Shown: piece after piece, positions 8,246 to 16,874 of the stretch | How positions within the stretch are numbered: position 1 is the first letter of the stretch | Layout: the number at the start of each line of letters is the position of its first letter | Assembly (NCBI GenBank): GCA_003511945.1 | Contig: DOJA01000288.1 | Location: 1 to 18,102 of the forward strand | Reading direction: 5' to 3' | Length of the DNA stretch: 18,102 nt | Origin: Phycisphaerales bacterium | Lineage (GTDB): Bacteria > Planctomycetota > Phycisphaerae > Phycisphaerales > UBA1924 | Made by a program: the position numbers and the translations under genes | The notes under the pieces: model-generated | Told to the model about the DNA's origin: nothing | The model's database searches: none | Seen by the model: only the letters and a program-made list of their open reading frames with translations

Positions 8246-9469
8246 ATGACGATCCGACGCACGCCCGGAGACTTCTTGGTTGAGGAACGCCCCGGGGCGC
8301 GGTTCCTTGCGCGTCTCTCGTCCGACCGGGGCGCCCACGCCGTATGGCGCCTGACCAAGGAGTCGCTCACCACCCCCGCAGCGGTCGAGGGGTTGGCCCG
8401 CGCTTTGGGCGTCCGCCCCGGGGTTGTGGGCTACGCGGGGCTGAAGGACAAGCACGCGCGGACCTCCCAGCTGGTCAGCGTGCCCGCTCCGGAACTGCGC
8501 GGGCCGGCGGGCGCGCCCCCCCGCCTGGAAGCGCGCGGCTGGAGCGCCGAGTTCCTCGGATGGTCGCCCGAGCCGGTGGGCGGTGGGGGGGCGGCATCGA
8601 TGGAGGGCAACCGCTTCACCATCATTGTGCGCGGGCTGACCGCGGCCCGCGCCCGCGAGATGGACCGGCGCGCCGCCCTGCTGCGCTCGGGCGCGAATGG
8701 CTCGCTCGTGGTGCTGAACTACTTCGGCGCCCAACGGTTCGGGTCCGCCCGGCACGGGAAGGGCTTCGCCGGCCGACGCCTGATCGAGGGCGACTTCGAG
8801 GGCGCCCTGCGCCTGCTCATCGCCACGCCGGCGCGGAAGGACTCGGGCAAGCTCCGCGCGCTGACCCGGGCGTGCGCTGCCAAGTGGGGGAGGTGGGACG
8901 AGCTCGCCCGCGAGTTGCCCCGGCTCCCCGAGCGCCGCGCCGTGGAGGCGCTCGCCACCGGCGCGTCGTTCAAGGGGGCCTTCGGCACGCTGCCGCAGAT
9001 CACGCAGACGATGGCGGTCGAGGCGTATCAGTCTCATCTATGGAACGAGACCGCCCGCGCCTGCGCCGCCGCCATCGTCGCGCAGGATCAACTCCTTCGT
9101 TCGGACGACGAGTTCGGCGCCATGCTCTTCCCACCCGCGGCGGCCATCGATCCAGATTGGCGGGCGGTGGTCGTTCCCCTGCTCGCCCGCGGCTCCGTGC
9201 TCGCGCCCCCCTGGGCTGAAGCCGCCGATCGGGCGCTGGAATCCGAGGGCATCCGCGTCGACGACCTGCGCATCCCCGGGCTCAGGCGCCCGTTCTTTGG
9301 CGAGGCCCTTCGTCCGTTGTTCGTCGAGGCCTCCTCGTTCGAGATGTCCACGCCCGTCCCTGACGGTGCCGATGGCGCCGGGCGCTCCCGCCCGCTGGTG
9401 CGCACCGTTCGGTTCGATCTGCCCCGCGGCTCGTACGCCACGGTCGTCCTCCGCGCCCTGGGGGAGTAG
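8246..9469 (+). CDS. truD: tRNA pseudouridine(13) synthase TruD
   Basis: This enzyme converts uridine 13 of tRNA to pseudouridine in the cytoplasm. The product is 407 residues. The TruD catalytic motif YAGLKDKHARTSQ is at 63-75, with nucleophile D68. The second family signature NYFGAQRFG is at 158-166, and a further conserved stretch lies around QTMAVEAYQSHLWNE (254-268). It is somewhat longer than the E. coli protein. ATG 8246 is followed at once by the conserved N-terminal sequence RRTPGDFLVEE. The frame is open well upstream, but that part is antisense to the phosphatase gene and not homologous. It is divergent from the phosphatase gene with 51 bp between starts, so short promoters must overlap there. 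Confidence 0.95.
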   Translation: MTIRRTPGDFLVEERPGARFLARLSSDRGAHAVWRLTKESLTTPAAVEGLARALGVRPGVVGYAGLKDKHARTSQLVSVPAPELRGPAGAPPRLEARGWSAEFLGWSPEPVGGGGAASMEGNRFTIIVRGLTAARAREMDRRAALLRSGANGSLVVLNYFGAQRFGSARHGKGFAGRRLIEGDFEGALRLLIATPARKDSGKLRALTRACAAKWGRWDELARELPRLPERRAVEALATGASFKGAFGTLPQITQTMAVEAYQSHLWNETARACAAAIVAQDQLLRSDDEFGAMLFPPAAAIDPDWRAVVVPLLARGSVLAPPWAEAADRALESEGIRVDDLRIPGLRRPFFGEALRPLFVEASSFEMSTPVPDGADGAGRSRPLVRTVRFDLPRGSYATVVLRALGE

Positions 9470-9501
9470 GCCCCGGCCGGGCGTGACCCACAGGTCCGAG
9501 A

Positions 9502-9538
9502 GCCCCTGGTCCGGTAGCGCGGGGCACGCCTCAGGGGC
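9502..9538 (+). other. Weak inverted repeat between truD and the LEPR-XLL gene
   Basis: GCCCCTG (9502-9508) and CAGGGGC (9532-9538) can form a seven-base-pair stem with a 23-base loop, and a CCCGGCCGGG palindrome lies at 9472-9481. There is no T-run, so neither is a convincing terminator. No promoter is recognisable in this 192-bp gap, although the operon start must lie here if it has its own promoter. Confidence 0.2.
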
Positions 9539-9661
9539 GGTCCCCATTCCCCGGTGAACGCCGGATCGAAGTGGATCGTCCCGTCGCACTCACCGATTGA
9601 CGCGACTGTCGATGGCGTGCGCGCCGGCGGCATGACCGCGCCACCAGAGAAGAGGAGCGCC

Positions 9662-12385
9662 ATGAGCGACCACAAGCCGGGGTCCGATGGGAACAGCGGC
9701 GCCCCCGACACCCCCCCGCGCCGTCGTCTGCGCGTCGATTCGCTGGAAGAGCGCATTCTGATGTCCGCGTCCTGGGCCGATGCCGACGCCGCCACGCAGA
9801 ACGACGCGGGCGCCGGCCCCGAAGCCAGCGATCCGGCCCCGACCGATACAGATCCCCTCTCCGACCCCGCCCCCGCCCCGCCGCCGCCGGCCGACCCGCT
9901 GCGCGACGACGCCACCATCAGCACCGGGCGCCTGACGCTGACCGCGGACATGGAGGTTGACGACCTGACCGTCACGAGGATCGAGCGCCTCGACGGGGCG
10001 AACATCCTGGTCACCGGCGACATCACGACCACCGACACCTCGATGAGCGGGACCGGGGCCTTCGTGCTGGACGGCGCGGGCGATCAGACCATCGGGGCCA
10101 ACGGCGGCAGCGGCGAACTGCACCGGCTCGTCATCGAGAAGGACAGCGGCTCGGTGACGATCGAGGACCGTCTGGAGATCTCCGCGGCCTACGACGACGG
10201 CGGCTTCGCGGTCGACGCGACGAACGCGACGGTGGAGTTCCAGGGCAGCCCCACGATCACCGCCGGAGCGACGGCGTTCGGCGATGTCGTCCTCGACGCG
10301 TCGCGGGTGACGCTGACGGAAGACCTGTACATCCAGGGGGACCTCACCGTCGAGCGCCTCACGCAGCTCAACGGGGGCACCATTCATGTCGCCGGGGAGG
10401 TCACCGTCCTCGATGGCAACTACTCGGGCACGACTCGGATCCTGGCGTGGGAGCCGGAACCGCTCGGCCCGATGGTCGCGCTCAGTCCGTCCGACGCCTC
10501 GGGCGTCGCGGGCCAACCGGTGGAGTTGGACCTGGGGCTCAGCGTCGATGGCACGCGGGCGCCGGACGCCGTCATCACCCTGAGCGGCGTGCCCGAGGGC
10601 GCGACGCTGAGCGCAGGACAGCCCCTGGGGAACGGAGTGTGGGCGCTCGTGCCTGCGGACGCCCAAGGGCTCACCATCACACCCCCCGAGGGGTTCAGCG
10701 GGGAACTGGAACTCCGAGTCAACGCCCACACGGGGGCCGCGCTCTCGTTCACTCAGGACGGGATTCTTTCCCACGGCGGGGCGGGGCAAGATCTGTCCGG
10801 TTCGGCGAGCGTCCTGCCCGGAGGGGCCGGCGTGGAACTCTCCGGCAACAACTGGAAGGCGGTTGACTTCCAATACACCGTCACCCGCAACACGGTGCTC
10901 GAGTTCGAGTTCCGCACCGACCGGATCGGAGAGATCCACGGCATCGGATTCGACACCGACGACTCCCTGACCGAGGGGCGCTTCTTCAAGGTCGCCGGGA
11001 CTCAGCAGTACGCCACCAGCGCCGGGCCGGGCCAGGACCTGGGCGACGGCTGGACGCGATACACCGTCGATGTCGGCGCGCACTTCCGGGGCGACATGAG
11101 CCGCCTGGTGCTCGCGAACGACATGGACGCCGGGACCATGGACGCTCACAGCGCGTTCCGCAATGTCTCCGTGCGTGAGTCCTACGAGAAGGCGCCGGAG
11201 TCGGTCTCGTCGGTCGTTCGAGTCTCGTTCGAGGCCGCCCCCGCCCCCGCCCCCGTTCCCGCGCCGGCGCCGGAGCCGGAGTCCGTCGATCCGATCCCGC
11301 AACCGGAGGCCGAAGCGCCGGCTCCGACCATGGACCCCGAAGTCCCGGCGGACCCGAACATGCAGGCCTCGGCCGAGCCGGTCGTCATCGCGCCCGGTTC
11401 AGACCCGGCAGCGCCTGATCCCGCGCCCGTGACGGATCCGGCGCCGACCGGACCCGATGCGTCGGCGCCCGCCGATCCGTCCCCGCCGACTGTCGCCGCG
11501 TCGGACCGACAGGCCGCGCCGACGGACTTGGCCCCGCCGGTCGATGCGGGCTCTTCGGTGCCACCCATCGATCCCGCTCCGACGCCGGACGCGACGACGC
11601 CCACGGATGCTCAACCAACCGATGGACCGGTTCCGCCGGTGTCTGTCCACAACGCGCCCCCCGTGGCGGATGCATCCGGGCCAAGTGCGCCACTCGCGCA
11701 TGCCGAGACGGCCGCCACGCCCTCGGCATCGGATGCCGTCCCCGCTCCGCAGCACCGGCCTGAGTTGGCGACCTCACCTGCAGGGCTTGACTCGCCGGAG
11801 GCGGAATCTCCCGTCGTCGCTGATTCCAACCACACCGCCGACGCCATCGCACCAGCGGACGCGGGTCCTCCCGCTGCGCCGCCCGCGAACCCGTACGGCG
11901 GCGTTGAGTGGACCGGCCAAGAGGAACTGGCCCTCATCGACGCTCGAGCAGAGATTGACGGGCTAGTTGAGCATGTGCAGGGCGCGCTCATTCAGGACAC
12001 GGATAGCGAGCCCGGGGCGGACGCGAGCGACGACGCCGAAGACAGGGGCGGCGATCTCGCTTCGGTCCTGGCCCGATCGGTGCTCGAGCGCGCGGAACTG
12101 ACCCCGCACGAGCCGGTGCCCCCGTCCGTGGAAGTCGACTGGTCACGCCCGGTTGATGAGCGCCGTGAGCGGAGTCCGTCAGGGGCGCGGGTCGATCGCG
12201 TGGAACCCGAACAGGCCGCCGCGGCGGAGCGCAGGGCGACTCCCGGCGAGCGCGGAGCATCACAGCACGAAGCCGAGGCCGCGGTCGCGCAGAGCGGGTC
12301 CATGCTGGCCAGGGTGTGGTCGCTCGTGCGTGGCCTGGGCGGGCTGCGGAGCGACGATGAGCAGCACAAGGAGTCGCGTCGATGA
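9662..12385 (+). CDS. LEPR-XLL-motif surface-type protein with cadherin-like and jelly-roll-like domains
   Basis: A 907-residue protein. After a short basic stretch, residues 28-36 carry SLEERILMSA, a variant of the LEPR-XLL motif found near the N-terminus of many large planctomycete surface proteins. There is no classical hydrophobic signal peptide. Then come repeated beta-strand units (about 85-260), and an Ig/cadherin-like unit of the kind seen in type I secreted adhesins (about 268-352, LSGVPEGATLSAG and LTITPPEGFSG). Next is a domain that may bind carbohydrate (about 365-506, EIHGIGFDTD and LANDMDA). A Pro/Ala/Asp-rich linker of some 220 residues (about 524-745) precedes a charged C-terminus ending in an amphipathic helix and a basic tail. 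ATG 9662 has GAGGAG just upstream; an in-frame ATG at 9632 is possible. The stop overlaps the next start by four bases. It is probably the cargo of the operon (inference). Confidence 0.82.
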   Translation: MSDHKPGSDGNSGAPDTPPRRRLRVDSLEERILMSASWADADAATQNDAGAGPEASDPAPTDTDPLSDPAPAPPPPADPLRDDATISTGRLTLTADMEVDDLTVTRIERLDGANILVTGDITTTDTSMSGTGAFVLDGAGDQTIGANGGSGELHRLVIEKDSGSVTIEDRLEISAAYDDGGFAVDATNATVEFQGSPTITAGATAFGDVVLDASRVTLTEDLYIQGDLTVERLTQLNGGTIHVAGEVTVLDGNYSGTTRILAWEPEPLGPMVALSPSDASGVAGQPVELDLGLSVDGTRAPDAVITLSGVPEGATLSAGQPLGNGVWALVPADAQGLTITPPEGFSGELELRVNAHTGAALSFTQDGILSHGGAGQDLSGSASVLPGGAGVELSGNNWKAVDFQYTVTRNTVLEFEFRTDRIGEIHGIGFDTDDSLTEGRFFKVAGTQQYATSAGPGQDLGDGWTRYTVDVGAHFRGDMSRLVLANDMDAGTMDAHSAFRNVSVRESYEKAPESVSSVVRVSFEAAPAPAPVPAPAPEPESVDPIPQPEAEAPAPTMDPEVPADPNMQASAEPVVIAPGSDPAAPDPAPVTDPAPTGPDASAPADPSPPTVAASDRQAAPTDLAPPVDAGSSVPPIDPAPTPDATTPTDAQPTDGPVPPVSVHNAPPVADASGPSAPLAHAETAATPSASDAVPAPQHRPELATSPAGLDSPEAESPVVADSNHTADAIAPADAGPPAAPPANPYGGVEWTGQEELALIDARAEIDGLVEHVQGALIQDTDSEPGADASDDAEDRGGDLASVLARSVLERAELTPHEPVPPSVEVDWSRPVDERRERSPSGARVDRVEPEQAAAAERRATPGERGASQHEAEAAVAQSGSMLARVWSLVRGLGGLRSDDEQHKESRR
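11230..11900 (+). repeat. Low-complexity Pro/Ala/Asp-rich coding stretch
   Basis: This part of the LEPR-XLL gene codes for an irregular run of Pro, Ala, Asp, Thr and Ser, with frequent DPAP-, APAP- and PxDA-type steps and few aromatic residues. It has no exact long tandem repeat. It probably forms an extended, disordered stalk separating the N-terminal beta-domains from the charged C-terminus. Confidence 0.7.
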
Positions 12386-12807
12386 TCCGGGAGCGTCACG
12401 CGCAGGAGTCGGCAGGGGCGGACGCTGAGTCGCTTGCTCTGCTGAAGGAGATGGAGCGGAGCACACCCGAGGCCCTCAAGCAGGCCCGCGCGCACGCTCG
12501 GCTGGACATCCGGGCCAAGGTCTTCGTTCAGCCGGGGGACATGAGCCGCCGGCGCGACATGAAGCTCCAGGGCACGCTCGGGAACATCTCGCAAGGCGGG
12601 TGCCAGTTGCTCGTGCCGATCCCGATCCATGTCGGGGACATCTACTTCGTCTCCTTCGACCGCGCGGAGCTGGATGTGCCGCCCGCCTTCGCCCGCTGCA
12701 TGAGATGCCGCGTGGTCCGCGAGGATGCGTTCGAGGTGGGGATGGCCTTCTTCGCGCCGGTCGAGCTCCCGCGCGGGATGTCCGACCGCGCCACACTGCT
12801 CGACTAG
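12382..12807 (+). CDS. PilZ-domain protein (probable c-di-GMP receptor)
   Basis: A 141-residue cytoplasmic protein with both PilZ c-di-GMP-binding motifs: RxxxR at residues 40-44 (RLDIR) and NxSxxG at 68-73 (NISQGG). Conserved beta-strands follow up to FEVGMAFF (117-124). The first ~37 residues are a polar helix. The start codon overlaps the stop of the LEPR-XLL gene in ATGA, which suggests translational coupling between a surface protein and a second-messenger receptor. The next gene starts 47 bp downstream. It most likely ties activity of the encoded export or anchoring apparatus to c-di-GMP level; the partner is unknown. Confidence 0.9.
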   Translation: MIRERHAQESAGADAESLALLKEMERSTPEALKQARAHARLDIRAKVFVQPGDMSRRRDMKLQGTLGNISQGGCQLLVPIPIHVGDIYFVSFDRAELDVPPAFARCMRCRVVREDAFEVGMAFFAPVELPRGMSDRATLLD

Positions 12808-12842
12808 TCCGGGGTTCCGTGGGTTCGGTTACGCCACCAGAG

Positions 12843-12852
12843 GGGGAAGCAC
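12843..12852 (+). promoter_or_regulatory. Ribosome-binding site deciding a GTG start; motif shared with another gene
   Basis: GGGGAAGCAC sits two bases before the GTG at 12855. The identical ten bases occur at 16864-16873, one base before the ATG of the third adaptor gene. This supports 12855 over the in-frame GTG at 12819 and marks both genes as parts of one unit. Confidence 0.65.
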
Positions 12853-12854
12853 GA

Positions 12855-14735
12855 GTGAGCGCCGCGGTCGGATCTTCTCAAGCAGTCGCGGACCCACCGC
12901 CGTCCGCGCCGACCGGCGCCGGGTACGACCGGCTGCCCGCCCTGGCGCGCGCATCGGCGACGCCCGGGCGCTTCATCCGCGCCGCGGTCGCGGAGATCGC
13001 ATCCCACTTCGGCTCGCCACTCGTGTCGGTCTCGGCGCGGATGGGCGCACGCACCCTCCGCGACACCGTCGAAGGGGAGGGCGCCGTCAGTGCGTGGCGC
13101 GATGTCTCCTCGCAGATGCTCCTCACCGCCGAGGCCGAGGGGCGCGCGATCGGACGCCTCTATGAGGTAAGAGACAGCCGGCGCCGACTCGCGGTCGTGG
13201 CCTGCCCGTTCCGCGGCGCCGATCTCTCCGGAGCGCTGGCCCTGTGCGTGTGGGCGCAGGACGCCGACGACCTGCCGGCCCACCTCGCGGAACTGCGATC
13301 GCTGGCCACCCTCATGGCGCACCTCAGCGGCTCGATTGCTGCCGCCGCGCCCGGTCCGTCGTCCGACGGCCCGGCGGAGGCGATCGCCAAGACCGCGTCG
13401 TACCGCTCGGTAGAAGAGTTCGCGTTCTCCGTCACCAACAGTCTGCGCACCCGCTTCGCCTGCGAGCAGGTCATCTTCGGCGTGCCCAGGAACGCCGGCG
13501 TGCGCATCCTGTCCATCTCCGGGCTGGACGAGGTCAAGCCCCGCAGCCCGGGCACGCAGAGCATCCGTCAGGCGATGGAGGAGTGTCTCGACGCCTCACG
13601 GGTGATCGAGTTCCAGATCGAAGAGGGATGGGACGAAGAGGGCGGCCGCGGACCCGCGCGACCGTCCTTCCGCCTGCACCGCCAATGGCACGAATCGACC
13701 GGCGGGGCGGCGCTGCTCTCGATCCCGCTAATGGCCGGGGACCGGGTTGTCGCGGTCGTCTCCTTCCGACGCCGCGCGGCCCAGCCCTTCAGCGCCGGCG
13801 ATGTTCAGAGCATCCGGGCCCTCGTCGAACCCTACAGCGCCGCTCTCGAGCTCCTCCAGCGTGCGACGCGCGGCCCGGCCCGGGTGGCCTACGACCGAGC
13901 CCGCCAGGCCGCCTCGTTCGGACGCACCGGGCGCGGGATCCGCAAGGCGCTGACGGTCGTGGCGATCGGCGCGGGGGCCGCTTGGTTCGCGTTCGGATCG
14001 ATTGAATACCGCGTGTCGGCGCCCGCGGTCGTGCGTCCGGGGGAGCGTCGCCACATCGGCGCCCCGTTCGATGGCGCCATCGCCTCCGCTTCCGTCCGCG
14101 CAGGCGACCCGGTGCGGCGCGGCGACACTCTGTGCTCGTTCGACACCCGCGCCCAGACGCTCGAAGCGGAGGGGCTCAACGCCGACGCCCGCGTTCTGCG
14201 GATGGAGTTAGAGCGTGCACTCGACGCCGGGCGGATCGACGAGGCATCGCTCCTGGACGCTCGCCTGGGCGCGCTGGAGGCCCGGCGTGCGCGGGTGGAC
14301 GACCAGATCCGTCAGGGGACGGTGAGGGCGCCGTTCGACGGGACGGTGGTGCGGGGCGACCTGTCCGAACGAGTGGGCGAGGTTGTCGCGCTCGGGGAGA
14401 CGCTCTTCGAGCTCGCGCCCGCGGGCGACTGGTGCGTCGAGGTCCGGGTGCCCGAGCACGCCGCCGACGAGGTCGAGGCGGGCGCCACGGGCTCGTTCAT
14501 GTGGGGATCCCGGCCGGGCGAACGCGTGTCTCTCAGCGTCGAGCGCGTCACGCCGACCGCCGAGCCAATAAACGGGCGCAATGTGTTCGTGGTCCGGGGC
14601 GGCCTGAGCGCTGCTCCCGCCTGGCTGCGCCCCGGGATGGAGGGGCACGCCGCCATCAGCGCAGGGCGGCGCCCGGTGTGGTGGGTCGTGCTGCACCGCG
14701 CGATCGACGCGGTCCGCGCGGAGTTCTGGCTGTGA
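12855..14735 (+). CDS. Membrane-anchored HlyD-like adaptor with cytoplasmic GAF domain
   Basis: A 626-residue protein. Residues about 30-165 form a GAF-like region and about 184-335 a second, clearer GAF-like domain (SVEEFAFSV to FSAGDVQSIRALVEPY), both predicted cytoplasmic. A single membrane helix spans about 363-381. The periplasmic part resembles HlyD/membrane-fusion proteins: a first barrel-sandwich half (GAPFDGAIASASVRAGDPVRRG, starting at 402), a short helical hairpin (about 433-485), the second half (VRAPFDGTVVRGDLSERVGEVV) and a beta-barrel to the C-terminus. The hairpin is much shorter than in classical HlyD. A sensor domain fused to an adaptor is unusual and suggests ligand-gated assembly. 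Its stop overlaps the next start by four bases (GTGA). Domain calls are from motifs and predicted pattern only. Confidence 0.85.
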   Translation: MSAAVGSSQAVADPPPSAPTGAGYDRLPALARASATPGRFIRAAVAEIASHFGSPLVSVSARMGARTLRDTVEGEGAVSAWRDVSSQMLLTAEAEGRAIGRLYEVRDSRRRLAVVACPFRGADLSGALALCVWAQDADDLPAHLAELRSLATLMAHLSGSIAAAAPGPSSDGPAEAIAKTASYRSVEEFAFSVTNSLRTRFACEQVIFGVPRNAGVRILSISGLDEVKPRSPGTQSIRQAMEECLDASRVIEFQIEEGWDEEGGRGPARPSFRLHRQWHESTGGAALLSIPLMAGDRVVAVVSFRRRAAQPFSAGDVQSIRALVEPYSAALELLQRATRGPARVAYDRARQAASFGRTGRGIRKALTVVAIGAGAAWFAFGSIEYRVSAPAVVRPGERRHIGAPFDGAIASASVRAGDPVRRGDTLCSFDTRAQTLEAEGLNADARVLRMELERALDAGRIDEASLLDARLGALEARRARVDDQIRQGTVRAPFDGTVVRGDLSERVGEVVALGETLFELAPAGDWCVEVRVPEHAADEVEAGATGSFMWGSRPGERVSLSVERVTPTAEPINGRNVFVVRGGLSAAPAWLRPGMEGHAAISAGRRPVWWVVLHRAIDAVRAEFWL

Positions 14736-16864
14736 GCGCCCCATCCCTGGAGGACCGGCTGGCGAAGGTTGTGGTCGAGCCCCGCGCCGACCTCGTCGTG
14801 TCGCGGCATGTCTTCAGGGGCGCGCCGGCGTACATCGTCCGCGACCCGGTCACATTCGAGACGCACGCCCTTGAGCCGCGCGAGTACGCGGTCTTCGCTG
14901 AACTGGGACGGGGAGAGGCGCTGGGCGCCGTCGCCGACCGCCTCGTGCGCGAGGGCGCGATGGACGCCGCGGAGCGGAGCGACTTCTTCGAGTTCGTCCT
15001 CTCGCTGCACCGCATCGGCCTGCTGGCGCTGCCCGTGTCCGACGGGAAGTCACTCTTCGAGCGCTACGAGCGCAAGCGCGGGATGCGCCGCAAGTCCCTG
15101 GCCATGAGCGTGTTCTTCCTCCGCGCGCCGCTGTGGAACCCCGATGCCTTCCTCGACCGGACCGTGCGATGGACCCGCTGGCTGTTCACCCGCTGGGCGC
15201 TCGGGGTCTGGGCCTTGCTGATGCTGGCCTGCGCAGTCCTCGTGGTCGCCCGGTGGGACGACCTCCGCGCGCCGCTGCTGACCGTGATGGAGTTCAACAA
15301 CCTTCCGCTGCTGTGGGTGGTGCTGGTCGGGCTCAAGGTGCTGCACGAGTTCGGTCACGCCTACGCCTGCAAGGCCTTCGGTGGGCCGGTGCCCGAGATG
15401 GGCGCCTTCTTCATCGTCGGCACCCCGTGCGCGTATGTCGACGCCTCGGCCTCATGGGGGTTCCCTTCCGTGCGTCAGCGACTGGCCGTCTCGCTCGCGG
15501 GGATGTACATCGAGTCGCTGTGCGCCGGCGCGGCCCTGTTCGTCTGGGCCGCCACGCCGCCCGGGCTGCTCAACTCGCTGGCGTACCAGGTGCTCCTGCT
15601 CGCCTCGGTCGTCACGCTCGGGTTCAACCTCAACCCGCTGGCGAAGTTTGACGGCTATTACATTCTCTCCGACCTGCTCGGCATCCCGAATCTCCGCCAG
15701 CGCGCGTCCGAGCGCCTCCTGGCCATGTTCAACCGGGTGGCGCTGGGCATCCGCGATCCCGCGCCGCCGGGGACGCTCCCGGGCAGGGTGCTGCTTGCGG
15801 GTTTCGGGCTCGCGTCGAGCGTCTATCGCGTGATGCTCGTCGTCTCGATCAGCGCGATGATCGCAACCAAGTTCTTCCTGATCGGTGTCGGCCTGGCGGG
15901 CGTCTACTTCGTGAACACCGTAGCCGGGATGATGCTGCGGTCGGTCCGGTACCTGTGGTGGTCGCCCGCGACAAGCCGGGTCCGCGCCCGGGCCGTGCTG
16001 GTGAGCGCACTGGGGCTTGGGCTGCTCCCAGTGATGGGCGCGATGCTCCCGGCGCCCGGCGGCGGTCAGGCCTGGGGCGTGCTCGAGCGGGAGCGCGTGG
16101 TGGTGATCCGGGCGTCCGAGCCCGGCACTGTGTCGTGGCAGGCCCGACCGGGGCAAACCATCGAGCCGGGGACGCCAGTGGCGATCGTGGAGAACGCAGC
16201 GATCACCCATGCCGCACTTGTCGGCGCTGCAGACCTTGAACTGGCCTCGCGAGAGCACCGCCGTGCCGATTCGTCCGGCGCCGGCGCGAGCGCTATCGGC
16301 GCCGAGCGCTTCATCGCCGCGCAGGCCCGGGCGGCAGAGGCCTCCGACCGCGCCGCGAGACTGGTGCACCGCGCCTCCTGTTCGGGTGATGCCGCCCGGA
16401 TGCCCGCGCCGGACCAGCCCGGACGACCCGTCAGGGCCGGAGAGCCGCTGGCGGAGGTGGTGTCGGGCGGCTGGATTGTCGAGCTGGTGATCGACGAGGA
16501 GGCCCTGCTGAGCGCCCGCCTCGCGCTCGGCGAGCCGCTGGAGTGCCGCGTCGCCACGCGGCCGGATCGGGTGATCAACGCGCGGATCACGAGCATCGAG
16601 CCCGCGGGAGCGCGTGACGCGATCGATCCGCGGCTCACGCAGGAGGGCGTCAACGCCGTCCCGGTCTCCCCACCGCAGGGTGGCCGGACCGCGGGCCGTG
16701 CGTATTTCCGGCTCGTCGCGTCAATCGACGAAACGACAGCGCCAGCCGGCGCTCTGCGGCGCGGCGCGTCGGTCCGGGCCCGGCTCGAGGCCGAGTACGA
16801 GCCGCTGGCGAGCGCGCTGGGCCGGCGCGTCGTCCGATTCCTGAACGACTTGAGGAGCCGATAG
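14732..16864 (+). CDS. M50 (site-2-protease-like) membrane peptidase fused to HlyD-like C-terminus
   Basis: A 710-residue polytopic membrane protein. Residues about 45-100 resemble a small PqqD-like winged-helix domain (PREYAVFAEL to LHRIGLLAL). Membrane helices follow at about 152-173 and 190-212. The second carries the zinc motif HEFGH (205-209), embedded in LKVLHEFGHAYACKAFGG. The third zinc ligand is probably D307 in NPLAKFDGYY. Further helices lie at about 252-275, 283-300, 352-400 and 418-440. The remainder is periplasmic, with barrel-sandwich-like halves near 455-490 and 560-600 separated by an Ala/Arg-rich helical segment, as in membrane-fusion proteins. It starts with GTG overlapping the previous stop, with GGAG eight bases upstream. 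It may cleave, or without proteolysis act as a membrane platform for, the exported protein. Confidence 0.88.
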   Translation: MSAPSLEDRLAKVVVEPRADLVVSRHVFRGAPAYIVRDPVTFETHALEPREYAVFAELGRGEALGAVADRLVREGAMDAAERSDFFEFVLSLHRIGLLALPVSDGKSLFERYERKRGMRRKSLAMSVFFLRAPLWNPDAFLDRTVRWTRWLFTRWALGVWALLMLACAVLVVARWDDLRAPLLTVMEFNNLPLLWVVLVGLKVLHEFGHAYACKAFGGPVPEMGAFFIVGTPCAYVDASASWGFPSVRQRLAVSLAGMYIESLCAGAALFVWAATPPGLLNSLAYQVLLLASVVTLGFNLNPLAKFDGYYILSDLLGIPNLRQRASERLLAMFNRVALGIRDPAPPGTLPGRVLLAGFGLASSVYRVMLVVSISAMIATKFFLIGVGLAGVYFVNTVAGMMLRSVRYLWWSPATSRVRARAVLVSALGLGLLPVMGAMLPAPGGGQAWGVLERERVVVIRASEPGTVSWQARPGQTIEPGTPVAIVENAAITHAALVGAADLELASREHRRADSSGAGASAIGAERFIAAQARAAEASDRAARLVHRASCSGDAARMPAPDQPGRPVRAGEPLAEVVSGGWIVELVIDEEALLSARLALGEPLECRVATRPDRVINARITSIEPAGARDAIDPRLTQEGVNAVPVSPPQGGRTAGRAYFRLVASIDETTAPAGALRRGASVRARLEAEYEPLASALGRRVVRFLNDLRSR

Positions 16865-16874
16865 GGGAAGCACC

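Noticed and set aside
8195..9037. In-frame upstream extension of the phosphatase gene
   Set aside because: Entirely antisense to truD, with no domain-like sequence.
9590..11302. Minus-strand open frame of about 570 codons opposite the LEPR-XLL gene
   Set aside because: No motif or plausible start, composition typical of a reverse-strand shadow.
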